Shown here: positions 24,592-32,359 of the stretch, piece after piece
Layout: each line of letters starts with the position of its first letter
Position numbering within the stretch: the stretch's first letter is position 1
Assembly (NCBI RefSeq): GCF_017948485.1
Contig: NZ_JAFFSX010000007.1
Span: forward strand, 1-64,000
Reading direction: 5' to 3'
DNA length: 64,000 nucleotides
Source: Streptomyces sp. GESEQ-35
GTDB taxonomy: Bacteria; Actinomycetota; Actinomycetes; Streptomycetales; Streptomycetaceae
Notes under the pieces: model-generated
Told to the model about the DNA's origin: nothing
The model's input: the letters and a program-made list of their open reading frames with translations, nothing else
The model's database searches: none
Program-made: the position numbers and the translations under genes

Positions 24592-27152
24592 CCACCACTC
24601 TCCTCACTCGCCGGCGCCACGGCGAACAATGCCCGGGCGACCTGCGCGAATTCCCCCTTCGGATGGTCCCGGAAGAGGGGTTCGGTGCCGAACAGCACGG
24701 CACCTGGACCGCTGACGACCGAGGCCTGCCCGGCCGCCGCGCCCGGACCGCCGGAGCCGTCCTCCAACGGCCGCCAGTGCCCGGAGACCAGCGGGTTCCC
24801 GGCCGCGTACGACTGCTCCACCCGCACCTCGGGCCCGAGGTCGGTGAACCAGACGGGCGCGTACACGAACCCGTGCTCCGGAGCGCCACCGGTGATCGGC
24901 CCGTCCGCGTTCACCACGCGCACCACGCCGTTGGCGTCCCCGTTGCCCTCGACGGGTTTGGCGGCCAGCGGACCGGCCGCGGAGTTGAGTTCCGCGCCCG
25001 TGGCACCTCGGCCGACGAGGCCGTGGCCGGTGAGGAAGGCGTCGAGTGCCGTGCGGGCAGCCGGATCCAGGCCGTCGTAGGACAGTCCGGCCGATACGAA
25101 GAGGACGTCCGCCTTCGACCAGTCGAAGCCCGCGTTGAGGATGCCGGTCGAGACGGGCGTGACCTCGAAGTTCATCTCCCGCAGTGCGAACAGCTCGCCC
25201 GCCGTGACGGCGGCGGCCACCCGTAGCCGGCGCAGCTCGGTGGTGCCGCGGGCGTGCGTCGCGTCGAAGGCCACGTCGTACGTCCGTGCCGCGGTGGCGG
25301 CGGCCTTGCGTGCGGACGACGGGACGATCGCGCTGCCGTCCGCTGCACGGCGTACCGAAATGCCCTGCTGGAGAAGGTCGTTGAGGGCCGCGAGTTCCTG
25401 TGGGGTGTCCAGGCGGAGACGCAGGGTGCCGCGCGGGGCGACGTATCCGACGGACGCGGCCGCGTCCACGGCGCGCAGTGCGCCGTACGGAAGGCTCCCG
25501 CGCTGTGCGGACTCCACCGTGGCGCCCCACAGACGGCCGAGGCTCCAGCCCGAGATGTCGTACATCACCGACACCTTGTCGCTGATGTCGGTGCCGTCGG
25601 CCAGGAGGACGTTCGCGAGGCCGCGCTTGGACTGGTGCATGTCGACGACGTAGGAGCCGGCGGAGTAGGCGCGTCCGGCCAGGCGGAAGGGGCGGGTCGC
25701 GCGGGTGACGCCGATGTCGTTGGCGAGGAGGTGGTCCACGAGGCGGGCCGCCGCGGTGGCGGAGCGCTGGGAGCGGGCGCCCGCCGGAATGACGTAGGCG
25801 CGGGGGAAGTTCGTGGTGTAGACGTCCTCGGGGCCGATCCCGGGGACGCCCGGGACCGTTTCCTCCGACACCGGGACCTGCGCCTCGCCCGCCGCGCCAC
25901 GCCGGAAGACCTCGATCTGGTCGGCGATCAGTGTGCCGCGGTGGGTGCGGGTGAAGTCGAGGGTGGCGCGGATGGCGGCGCCCGCTACGTCTACGTTGAC
26001 GGCTGACCTGCGGCGCAGCTCCGCGGTCGGGAGAGTGTCGTACTCCTCGTTGTTCACCGCGAGCGGGATCTCCACGGTGTGCGCGGCGACCGTGCCCTGG
26101 AAGGCCGCGTACTGCGGGGTGAAGATGGGCGGCCAGTCGTCCCAGCCCTCCTCCTGGTCCCGGAACGGGATCTGGGCGGGCTCGACGCCGTCCTTCTCCG
26201 GGGTGTAGCCGAGGCCGTTGACGGCGGACTCCATGCCGAGGGCGTTGGCGTAGGTGTTCTTCAGGAACAGGTCGTACTCGTAGTTCTCGCCGTGCGGGGG
26301 AGTGGTGGGCTCGATGAGCGTGCCGTTGACGTAGCCGTGCAGGTCGAGCATGACGGCGGGTTGCTTGTCGATCTGGATCTGGCGCATCGCGCGCACCTCG
26401 GGCTGCGAGGCGGTGGCGAAGTCCCGGTTCATGTCGAAGCCGTTGGCGTTCGTGCGGGTGCCGGCGATACGGCCGTCCGGGTTGGCCGTGATGTTGAAGT
26501 AGAGGCGGGAGCGGGACAGAAGGTCCCTCGTCTTCGCGTCCTTCGCGGTCGCCAGCTGCTCGATGAGGCCGAGGGAGGCGTCGGTGCCCTCCCACTCGTT
26601 GCCGTGGATGTTGTTGTTCACGAAGAGCGGGACTTTGTAACTCGACTTGATCTCATGGGACTTGGCGGCGGCTGCGGGTGCCCTCTCGATCAACTCGCGC
26701 ATCCGCTCCTGGGAGCGGGCCTGACGTGCGCTCTCCGGCGCGGTGACCGTGACGAGGTAGAGGCGGTGCCCGCCGGCCGAGCGGCCCGCGACCTCTACGC
26801 TCACCCGGTCGCCGAGCGCCTGAAGGGCGTTCAGCTTCGGGGCGATCGCGTGGTACGGGGTGAGGCCGAGCTTGATGGACTTGTCGGCGGGGTTCGGCGG
26901 GTCGGGGGTCAGGACCTGCTCGCGGGGATAGCCGTAGGAGGAATCGGTCCTGCTCGCCGGGGTGTTGAGCGCGCGCAGGGCCGCGCTCGCCGGGGTCTGG
27001 GCGGCCTGCCGGTCGAGCGCCGGACCCTCCCGGGTGACCGGCTTCGGGTCGGCCCCGGCGATACCGGGGGTGAGGAGAAGTGAGCCCGCCGTGGTGAGGG
27101 CGAGGGCGGTGATCAGGACGGGTCTCGCAGGGGTGGTTCTCGTGGTGCGCAC
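24588..27152 (-). CDS. Secreted M14-family metallocarboxypeptidase
   Basis: An 854-residue protein with a signal peptide (MRTTRTTPARPVLITALALT..., cleavage near AGA about 34). The zinc-binding HxxE is H183-E186 in NIHGNEWEGT and the third ligand is H272 in LDLHGYVNG. NPDGRIAGTRTNANGFDMNRD gives the substrate-binding Arg/Asn block and HTVEIPL the catalytic Glu. The C-terminal half (about 430-854) is extra and includes Ig-like or glutamine-amidotransferase-like strands that I do not recognise. It is translationally coupled to a cytoplasmic serine hydrolase, suggesting a joint role in peptide or conjugate breakdown. Confidence 0.9.
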   Translation of the reverse strand: MRTTRTTPARPVLITALALTTAGSLLLTPGIAGADPKPVTREGPALDRQAAQTPASAALRALNTPASRTDSSYGYPREQVLTPDPPNPADKSIKLGLTPYHAIAPKLNALQALGDRVSVEVAGRSAGGHRLYLVTVTAPESARQARSQERMRELIERAPAAAAKSHEIKSSYKVPLFVNNNIHGNEWEGTDASLGLIEQLATAKDAKTRDLLSRSRLYFNITANPDGRIAGTRTNANGFDMNRDFATASQPEVRAMRQIQIDKQPAVMLDLHGYVNGTLIEPTTPPHGENYEYDLFLKNTYANALGMESAVNGLGYTPEKDGVEPAQIPFRDQEEGWDDWPPIFTPQYAAFQGTVAAHTVEIPLAVNNEEYDTLPTAELRRRSAVNVDVAGAAIRATLDFTRTHRGTLIADQIEVFRRGAAGEAQVPVSEETVPGVPGIGPEDVYTTNFPRAYVIPAGARSQRSATAAARLVDHLLANDIGVTRATRPFRLAGRAYSAGSYVVDMHQSKRGLANVLLADGTDISDKVSVMYDISGWSLGRLWGATVESAQRGSLPYGALRAVDAAASVGYVAPRGTLRLRLDTPQELAALNDLLQQGISVRRAADGSAIVPSSARKAAATAARTYDVAFDATHARGTTELRRLRVAAAVTAGELFALREMNFEVTPVSTGILNAGFDWSKADVLFVSAGLSYDGLDPAARTALDAFLTGHGLVGRGATGAELNSAAGPLAAKPVEGNGDANGVVRVVNADGPITGGAPEHGFVYAPVWFTDLGPEVRVEQSYAAGNPLVSGHWRPLEDGSGGPGAAAGQASVVSGPGAVLFGTEPLFRDHPKGEFAQVARALFAVAPASEESGG

Positions 27153-27320
27153 GCGTACCTCCTATGAGCTTCCTGAGATCGGTACGGCGAGATCTACCTG
27201 TTCGACTCAACGGCAACAAGAGGGAGTCCGTGTCGCGGATGCCCCGGATGGCGCATCCCTGCCCGGGCGAACGGGGCATGCTGAGGGTGCCCGGCGGCGC
27301 GCTCAAGGCTTGGAGAGCCC

Positions 27321-28187
27321 ATGGCAACGATCCCTTCGCTCCCCAGCAGGGACGAGATGCTGCGCATGGCCCGCAGCACGACCGACATCACCGGCCAACT
27401 CCTCGACACGGCGGGGAACATCACCAGAATCGCCATCAACACCTTCGACCCACGGGACGGTTCGGGCGCGGAAGTGCTGCGCGTCCTGCGCGAGACCACC
27501 GCCGAACTCGCCGAGGCGAGCGCCTCCCCGCAGGCCCAGGAAGCCTTCTACCGCATCGTCGACACCCTCACCCGGCTCGGCACCAGCGGCGCCCCGCTCG
27601 CCGTGCACCCGGTGAGCGAACCGGTCCAGGCGCTGCTGACGGCGCTGAGCGACAGCCTGCTGCCGGTGCTGGACGCGGTGGAGCCGGCGGTGCAGGAGTT
27701 CACCACCGCCCTCGGCGACTTCGTCGAGGCGACGTCACCGCTGCTGCCCGCGGCGGCGGGTCTGGCCGCGGGCCTGCTGCTCGCCCTCACCCCGCTGATC
27801 CGGGCGGCGACCGAGGTCCTGCACGAGTCGACCCCCGAACTCCGCCGTGCCGCCGACGCGTTGACGTCCGCGCTGGCCCCGCTGATGCCGCTCCAGGTGG
27901 CCCTGGCGGAGCGTGCGGCCGCTGCCGGCGCAGGCCTCGTACGCGCCACGCTCCCGCCGCTCGCCGACCTCACCGAAGCGGCGGCCGCGACCACCAAGGC
28001 GGCCCGGCCGGTTCTGATCGCCGGGGAGGAACTGCTGGTGTCGGCCCTGGAGGCGGTCCAGCCCCTGCTGCTGGCCGGCGCCTCCCGCGCGGGGCGCGTG
28101 GCACGGGTGACGGCGGTACGGGTGACGGCGGCGGTGTCGCCCGCGGCCGATCGGGGTGTGGTGGTGGCGGTCGCTGTGGGGGGTTGA
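27321..28187 (+). CDS. Ala/Leu-rich helical protein of unknown function
   Basis: A 288-residue protein made almost wholly of amphipathic helices rich in Ala, Leu, Thr and Glu, with one more hydrophobic stretch (LLPAAAGLAAGLLLALTPLI, about 143-162). No Cys and no recognised motif. The helix pattern is phasin- or apolipoprotein-like, which suggests a surface-associated role, but that is only a structural impression. GC-rich codon use is normal for the genome and the frame is long, so the gene is probably real. It lies between the M14 peptidase (divergent) and an AhpD-like gene. Confidence 0.6.
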   Translation: MATIPSLPSRDEMLRMARSTTDITGQLLDTAGNITRIAINTFDPRDGSGAEVLRVLRETTAELAEASASPQAQEAFYRIVDTLTRLGTSGAPLAVHPVSEPVQALLTALSDSLLPVLDAVEPAVQEFTTALGDFVEATSPLLPAAAGLAAGLLLALTPLIRAATEVLHESTPELRRAADALTSALAPLMPLQVALAERAAAAGAGLVRATLPPLADLTEAAAATTKAARPVLIAGEELLVSALEAVQPLLLAGASRAGRVARVTAVRVTAAVSPAADRGVVVAVAVGG

Positions 28188-28283
28188 GGCAGGGAGACGC
28201 AGGTCACATCTGGTGGTGTCACATCGTGCCGGGGTCGTTCCGTCATAGCTGTGCAGCCAACGAAAACGGCATAGGAGACCACC

Positions 28284-28757
28284 ATGAGTGCTCGTTTGGA
28301 CGCCTTCAGCAGCCCGACCGCGATGAAGGTCATGAAGCACCTCATCGCGGCGGACAAGGTGCTCAAGGACTCGACACTGCCGGTCGCGACGCAGGAGCTG
28401 GTGAAGCTCCGCGCCAGTCAGATCAACGGGTGCGGCTACTGCACCGACATGCACTTCAAGGACGCCGTCGCCGCCGGTGAGACCGTCCATCGTCTCAATC
28501 TGGTCGCGGCCTGGCGGGAGGCCACGCTCTTCACCGAGGCCGAGCGCGCCGCGCTGGAGCTGGCGGAGGAGGGCACCCGCCTCGCGGATGCGGCCGGTGG
28601 TGTCACGGACGAGGTATGGGCGAACGCCGTCAAGCACTACGACGAGGAACAGCTCGCCGCCCTCGTGAGCGGGATCGCCATCATCAACGCCTTCAACCGG
28701 GCGAACGTCATCCTCCAGCAGCCCGCCGGCGACTACCAGCCCGGCCAGTTCGGCTAG
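28284..28757 (+). CDS. AhpD-like carboxymuconolactone decarboxylase family protein
   Basis: A 157-residue alkylhydroperoxidase-D-type protein. The redox motif GCGYCTDMH (C50, C53, H57) is intact, which marks the peroxidase branch of the family rather than the lactone decarboxylases. The remaining helices (AWREATLFTEAERAALELAEE and SGIAIINAFNRANVI) match the family. AGGAG lies five bases before ATG 28284. A hairpin follows the gene. Likely role: removal of peroxides with lipoamide- or thiol-derived electrons. Confidence 0.92.
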   Translation: MSARLDAFSSPTAMKVMKHLIAADKVLKDSTLPVATQELVKLRASQINGCGYCTDMHFKDAVAAGETVHRLNLVAAWREATLFTEAERAALELAEEGTRLADAAGGVTDEVWANAVKHYDEEQLAALVSGIAIINAFNRANVILQQPAGDYQPGQFG

Positions 28758-28775
28758 CCGGAAGAGCCCGACCCG

Positions 28776-28805
28776 GGGGCCGGTCACCGTGCGGTGGCCG
28801 GCCCC
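28776..28805 (+). terminator. Hairpin after the AhpD-like gene
   Basis: GGGGCCGG (28776-28783) pairs with CCGGCCCC (28798-28805) and the stem continues inward with CACCG/CGGTG. The rest of the 317-base gap to 29074 shows only a short, unsupported open frame near 28870-28948. Confidence 0.75.
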
Positions 28806-29073
28806 GGCGTCGCCGGCAGGGCTGGCGCGCCATTGACAGGACAAAGGGGGACCCACACAATCATCGACATGATCGGGCACTGGTTCGACACGACGACGGG
28901 GCCTCTGCGCGCCCCTGATCGAACCGGTTGCGAACGCTCCGGTCGCTAGTCCGGTTGCCGCCGAGCCGTGTGCTCGCTGCGCGCAACGCCCTTTCGTTCG
29001 CGGCGCTCGAAAGCACGCGTGTCTCACGCCGGCTGACGTCTGCCAACGCACACCGCGAACGAGGAGAGACTCC

Positions 29074-30018
29074 ATGACCGTGACCGTTCCACCTGCCGGA
29101 TCGCCGACGGTGCTGCGCGAGGCGCGCGTGCCGGACGGCGGGATGTACGAGGGAGCGAGAACGCTGCGGCGGCTGCCCGAAGGGCGGCAGGAACAGCCGT
29201 ACCGGCACATCGAACTCATCCCACAGGGATGCACCATCGGGGCCGAGGTGCGGGGCATCGACCTCTCACGCCCGCTCGGCCCCGCCCTGCGCGAGGAGCT
29301 GAACCGCGCCCTGCTGGAGTGGAAGGTCCTCTTCTTCCGCGCCCAGCACCTCACCTCCGCGCAGCAGCGCGACTTCGCCCGCAACTGGGGCGAGTTGGAG
29401 ACCAACCCGCTGCTCGCCCGCGGGGCCGGCGAGGACGTGGTGCGCTTCGACAAGGGCGGCGACGCCACCCCCACCTTCGAGAACGTCTGGCACGCCGACG
29501 TCACCTTCCGTGAGCGGCCCGCGCTCGGCGCCGTGCTCCAGCTGCGCGAGGTCCCGCCGTTCGGCGGGGACACCATGTGGGCGGACATGGCCGCCGCGTA
29601 CGACAACCTGCCGCAGGAGGTGAAGGACCGTATCGACGGCGCCACCGCCGTGCACGACTTCATCCCCGGGTTCGCCCGCTTCTACGGCCCCGAGCGACTC
29701 GCGCCGTTCCAGGACGCGTTCCCGCCCGTGGAGCACCCGGTGGTACGCACCCATCCGGAAACCGGCCGCCGGCTGCTCTTCGTCAACACCTCCTTCACCA
29801 CCCGGATCACAGGGATGGAGCGAGAGGAGAGCGACAGCCTGCTGCGCTATCTCTTCCAGCAGGCGCACGTCCCGGAGTACCAGGTGCGGTTCCGCTGGCA
29901 GCCCGGCGATGTCGCCTTCTGGGACAACCGCGCCACCCAGCACTACGCCGTCAACGACTACGGCACGCACCGCCGCGTGGCCGAACGCGTCGCCATCGTC
30001 GGCGACCGCCCCTTCTGA
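29074..30018 (+). CDS. TauD/TfdA-family Fe(II)/2-oxoglutarate dioxygenase
   Basis: A 314-residue enzyme of the taurine/2,4-D dioxygenase class. The iron triad is H140-x-D142 (VWHADVTF) and H290 (ATQHYAVNDYG), and R301 is placed to bind 2-oxoglutarate. The N-terminal strand IGAEVRGIDLSRPLG is the family's start. Members oxidise taurine, sulfonates, chloroaromatics or alkyl sulfates. No sulfonate transporter is nearby, so the substrate is open. ATG 29074 follows GAGGAGAG. Confidence 0.9.
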   Translation: MTVTVPPAGSPTVLREARVPDGGMYEGARTLRRLPEGRQEQPYRHIELIPQGCTIGAEVRGIDLSRPLGPALREELNRALLEWKVLFFRAQHLTSAQQRDFARNWGELETNPLLARGAGEDVVRFDKGGDATPTFENVWHADVTFRERPALGAVLQLREVPPFGGDTMWADMAAAYDNLPQEVKDRIDGATAVHDFIPGFARFYGPERLAPFQDAFPPVEHPVVRTHPETGRRLLFVNTSFTTRITGMEREESDSLLRYLFQQAHVPEYQVRFRWQPGDVAFWDNRATQHYAVNDYGTHRRVAERVAIVGDRPF

Positions 30019-30085
30019 CCGAGGCCCCGCACTTTCCCGGCAGCCCGCCCCATCACTGTCAGTGGTCCCCGATAGAGTTTTCTCC

Positions 30086-30880
30086 ATGCGCGATCTTGGG
30101 GTGGGCTTCAACTACCTTCTGAAGGGCCAGCGCTGGGTGGCCCAACACGGCAAGCAGTACGGCTTCGGGCTGGTCCCGGGCCTGATCACGCTCGTCCTCT
30201 ATGCGGCGGCGCTGGTCGCCCTGGCGCTGTGGGGCGAGGACTTCGTGTCCTGGGCGACGCCCTTCGCCGACGACTGGTCGAGCCCGTGGCCCGGCCTCTT
30301 CCGCGGCTTCCTCCTCGCCGTCCTGTTCGCGCTCGGCCTCCTCCTCTCCGTCCTCACCTTCACCGCGGTCACCCTCCTGATCGGCGAGCCGTTCTACGAG
30401 AGCCTCTCCGAGAAGGTCGACCGGGACGTCTCCCCGGACGGCACCGCACCGGAGTCCGGCCTGTCGCTCTGGCAGGAACTGTGGATCTCGGGCCGCGACA
30501 GCCTGAGAGTCCTCGTGCGGGCCGCGCTCTGGGCCGTCCTGCTCTTCGGCTGCGGCTTCATCCCGTTCGTCGGCCAGACGGTCGTCCCGGTGATCGGCTT
30601 CTTCGTCACCGGCTTCTTCCTCACCGAGCAGCTCACCGCCGTCTCCCTCCAGCGCCGCCGCGTCGACCTGCGCGCCCGCCTCACCCTGCTCCGCTCCCGC
30701 AAGACCCTGGTCTGGGGCTTCGGCACGCCCCTCGCCCTGGCCTTCGTGGTCCCGTTCGTCGCCGTGTTCCTGATGCCGGGCGCGGTCGCGGGCGCCACGC
30801 TGATGGCCCGCGACCTGGCCGGCGAGGCGACCGTCGAGGACGGCGCCGGGGACCCCGAGGAGGAGGAAGTCACCCGGTGA
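30086..30880 (+). CDS. EI24 domain (CysZ-like) membrane protein
   Basis: A 264-residue membrane protein starting at ATG 30086 (MRDLGVGFNYLLKGQRWV). About five or six hydrophobic helices are visible (LITLVLYAAALVALALW, LLAVLFALGLLLSVLTFTAV, ALWAVLLFGCGFIPFVG, VIGFFVTGFFL, PLALAFVVPFVAVFL), with the amphipathic segment GEPFYESLSEKVDR typical of the EI24/CysZ family. CysZ imports sulfate in Proteobacteria; the actinobacterial role is not established. The tail is acidic. It overlaps the end of the convergent gene by 11 bases. Confidence 0.88.
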   Translation: MRDLGVGFNYLLKGQRWVAQHGKQYGFGLVPGLITLVLYAAALVALALWGEDFVSWATPFADDWSSPWPGLFRGFLLAVLFALGLLLSVLTFTAVTLLIGEPFYESLSEKVDRDVSPDGTAPESGLSLWQELWISGRDSLRVLVRAALWAVLLFGCGFIPFVGQTVVPVIGFFVTGFFLTEQLTAVSLQRRRVDLRARLTLLRSRKTLVWGFGTPLALAFVVPFVAVFLMPGAVAGATLMARDLAGEATVEDGAGDPEEEEVTR

Positions 30881-32108
30881 CGGCCACCGTCAGGATCGCC
30901 CGCACCTGAGCGATGATGTCCAGCCGGTTCTGCACAAACGCCGGGTCGGTGACGGCCCCGGTCGCCGGGTCGGTGTTGCCCGTGCCGAACTGGAGCACCG
31001 GCGTGTGGACATGCCCGCCCGGCAGTGAGTCATGCAATCCGAGCCGGTCCCGCAACAGCGTGGCCCGGTAGGCGATCTCGTTGGACAGATAGTCGCCGCC
31101 GCCCCCGGCACGGGCCGTCGAACCGGGAGTCGGTCCGTCCGGCCGTACGACGGGCTGGGTGCCGCCCGCCGGGATCTCGGTCACGCTCGTGTTGTCGTAC
31201 ACGGGGAACCGTCCGGTACTCGCGGCCACGATCGCGGTGTACGGCAGGGTGGTCGTCGTCCACTGCGGCTGCGAGGCCGGGTCGGTGACCGGGACGGTCT
31301 CGGGCGTGCCGGTGTTCTCGTTGTCGCCGAACCCGCCCCGCCAGGCTCCGTTGGTCCGCTCGACGTCGAACCGCCCGACCCGCCCCTGGCTCACGGTCGT
31401 GAACAGGTCGACCTTCGGGAGGTACGGCCGCAGCGCCCGCTCGACCGTCCCCTGCGCGAAGTCCCGCCACCGCACCGGGAACACGGCGGTCTCGACCCTT
31501 GCCGGACCCTCCGCCGTCTCGATCACCGTGCCGTCGAGGGCCAGCGCGGTCGCCCCGGACGGGTTGGAGATCCGGACGTCCCGGTCCAGCGTGAACGGGT
31601 CGAAGCCGGTGACCAGAATCCGCTTGAGCCCCTTGCCCTGCGGATAGCGGATGGCGGTCTGCCCGCGCGAGTTCCGCTCCAACGTGTCGATCAGCGCGGC
31701 CCGTTGGGTGTCGCTCAGCCCGAACTCCGCCTCCCAGGTGCGCACTTCCCGCGTCATACCGAGCCGCGCCCAGTACAGCGGCCGGTCGTCGTCCCGGCTC
31801 AGATCCCCGCCCGCGGGGACTCGCCCCTGCGCCCGCGCAACGGCCCGCTGCCACAGCGCCGCACCCTGCCGCTCGACGACCAGGCGGGCCTGCGCATACG
31901 ACTCCGTCGCAGCGAGCGCCCGCGCGAACTCCGGCGTCACCGTGTCGAATCCGGAACGCCTGAGGATCTCCTGCGGTTGCGCCTTGTCGAGCCGCAGCTC
32001 CTCGACCGTCGGAGCCGGCGCGGTGTCCGCTGTCGCAGTCGCCGGGGCCGCGAGCCCCGCCAGCAGTGCCAGTCCGAGTACGCCGATCCGAACACGTATG
32101 GAATACAA
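30870..32108 (-). CDS. Secreted pyroglutamyl-peptidase-like protein with Ser at the Cys position
   Basis: A 412-residue protein with a signal peptide (MYSIRVRIGVLGLALLAGLA, cleavage near ATA about 27). Residues 160-412 resemble peptidase family C15: ILVTGFDPF (GFxPF motif), ISNPSG, E250 in RFDVERTNG, and GGHVHTP with H368. The position of the catalytic Cys (normally in T-x-x-C-N) is DYLSN, so S342 replaces it. A 130-residue helical N-terminal domain precedes the C15-like part. It may be a serine variant, a non-catalytic binding protein, or an unrelated substrate class. The lone GTG/ATG start at 32108 gives a normal signal peptide. Confidence 0.75.
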   Translation of the reverse strand: MYSIRVRIGVLGLALLAGLAAPATATADTAPAPTVEELRLDKAQPQEILRRSGFDTVTPEFARALAATESYAQARLVVERQGAALWQRAVARAQGRVPAGGDLSRDDDRPLYWARLGMTREVRTWEAEFGLSDTQRAALIDTLERNSRGQTAIRYPQGKGLKRILVTGFDPFTLDRDVRISNPSGATALALDGTVIETAEGPARVETAVFPVRWRDFAQGTVERALRPYLPKVDLFTTVSQGRVGRFDVERTNGAWRGGFGDNENTGTPETVPVTDPASQPQWTTTTLPYTAIVAASTGRFPVYDNTSVTEIPAGGTQPVVRPDGPTPGSTARAGGGGDYLSNEIAYRATLLRDRLGLHDSLPGGHVHTPVLQFGTGNTDPATGAVTDPAFVQNRLDIIAQVRAILTVAVTG

Positions 32109-32359
32109 GGGGTTCAGGTCCTTCCGTCGCTTTGGGGAGCGTGCTCGGAAGTATGGCGTGACGGGAGGGACATGGGTAGATCAGAGATAGGAGGCGACCG
32201 CTTCCCGCAGTACCCCGATGAACAACGACCGCCAGGTCCCGCCACTGTGTGTTCGGCACGGCGTCCCACTGGTCCCGCTCCTCCAGGACCGCGACGATTC
32301 CATCGCGGGCGGCCGAGGCAGGATTGAGGCGTCCACGGACTCAATGAGGAGGCACCCCG

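Noticed and set aside
28872-28949. Short open frame MIGHWFDTTTGPL... upstream of the TauD-like gene as a leader peptide
   Set aside because: No ribosome site at the right distance and no similarity to the known Streptomyces sulfur leader peptides.
28968-29036. GTG-started 22-codon frame just before the TauD-like gene
   Set aside because: No ribosome site and only Arg/Ser-rich sequence; it does not match leader-peptide patterns.
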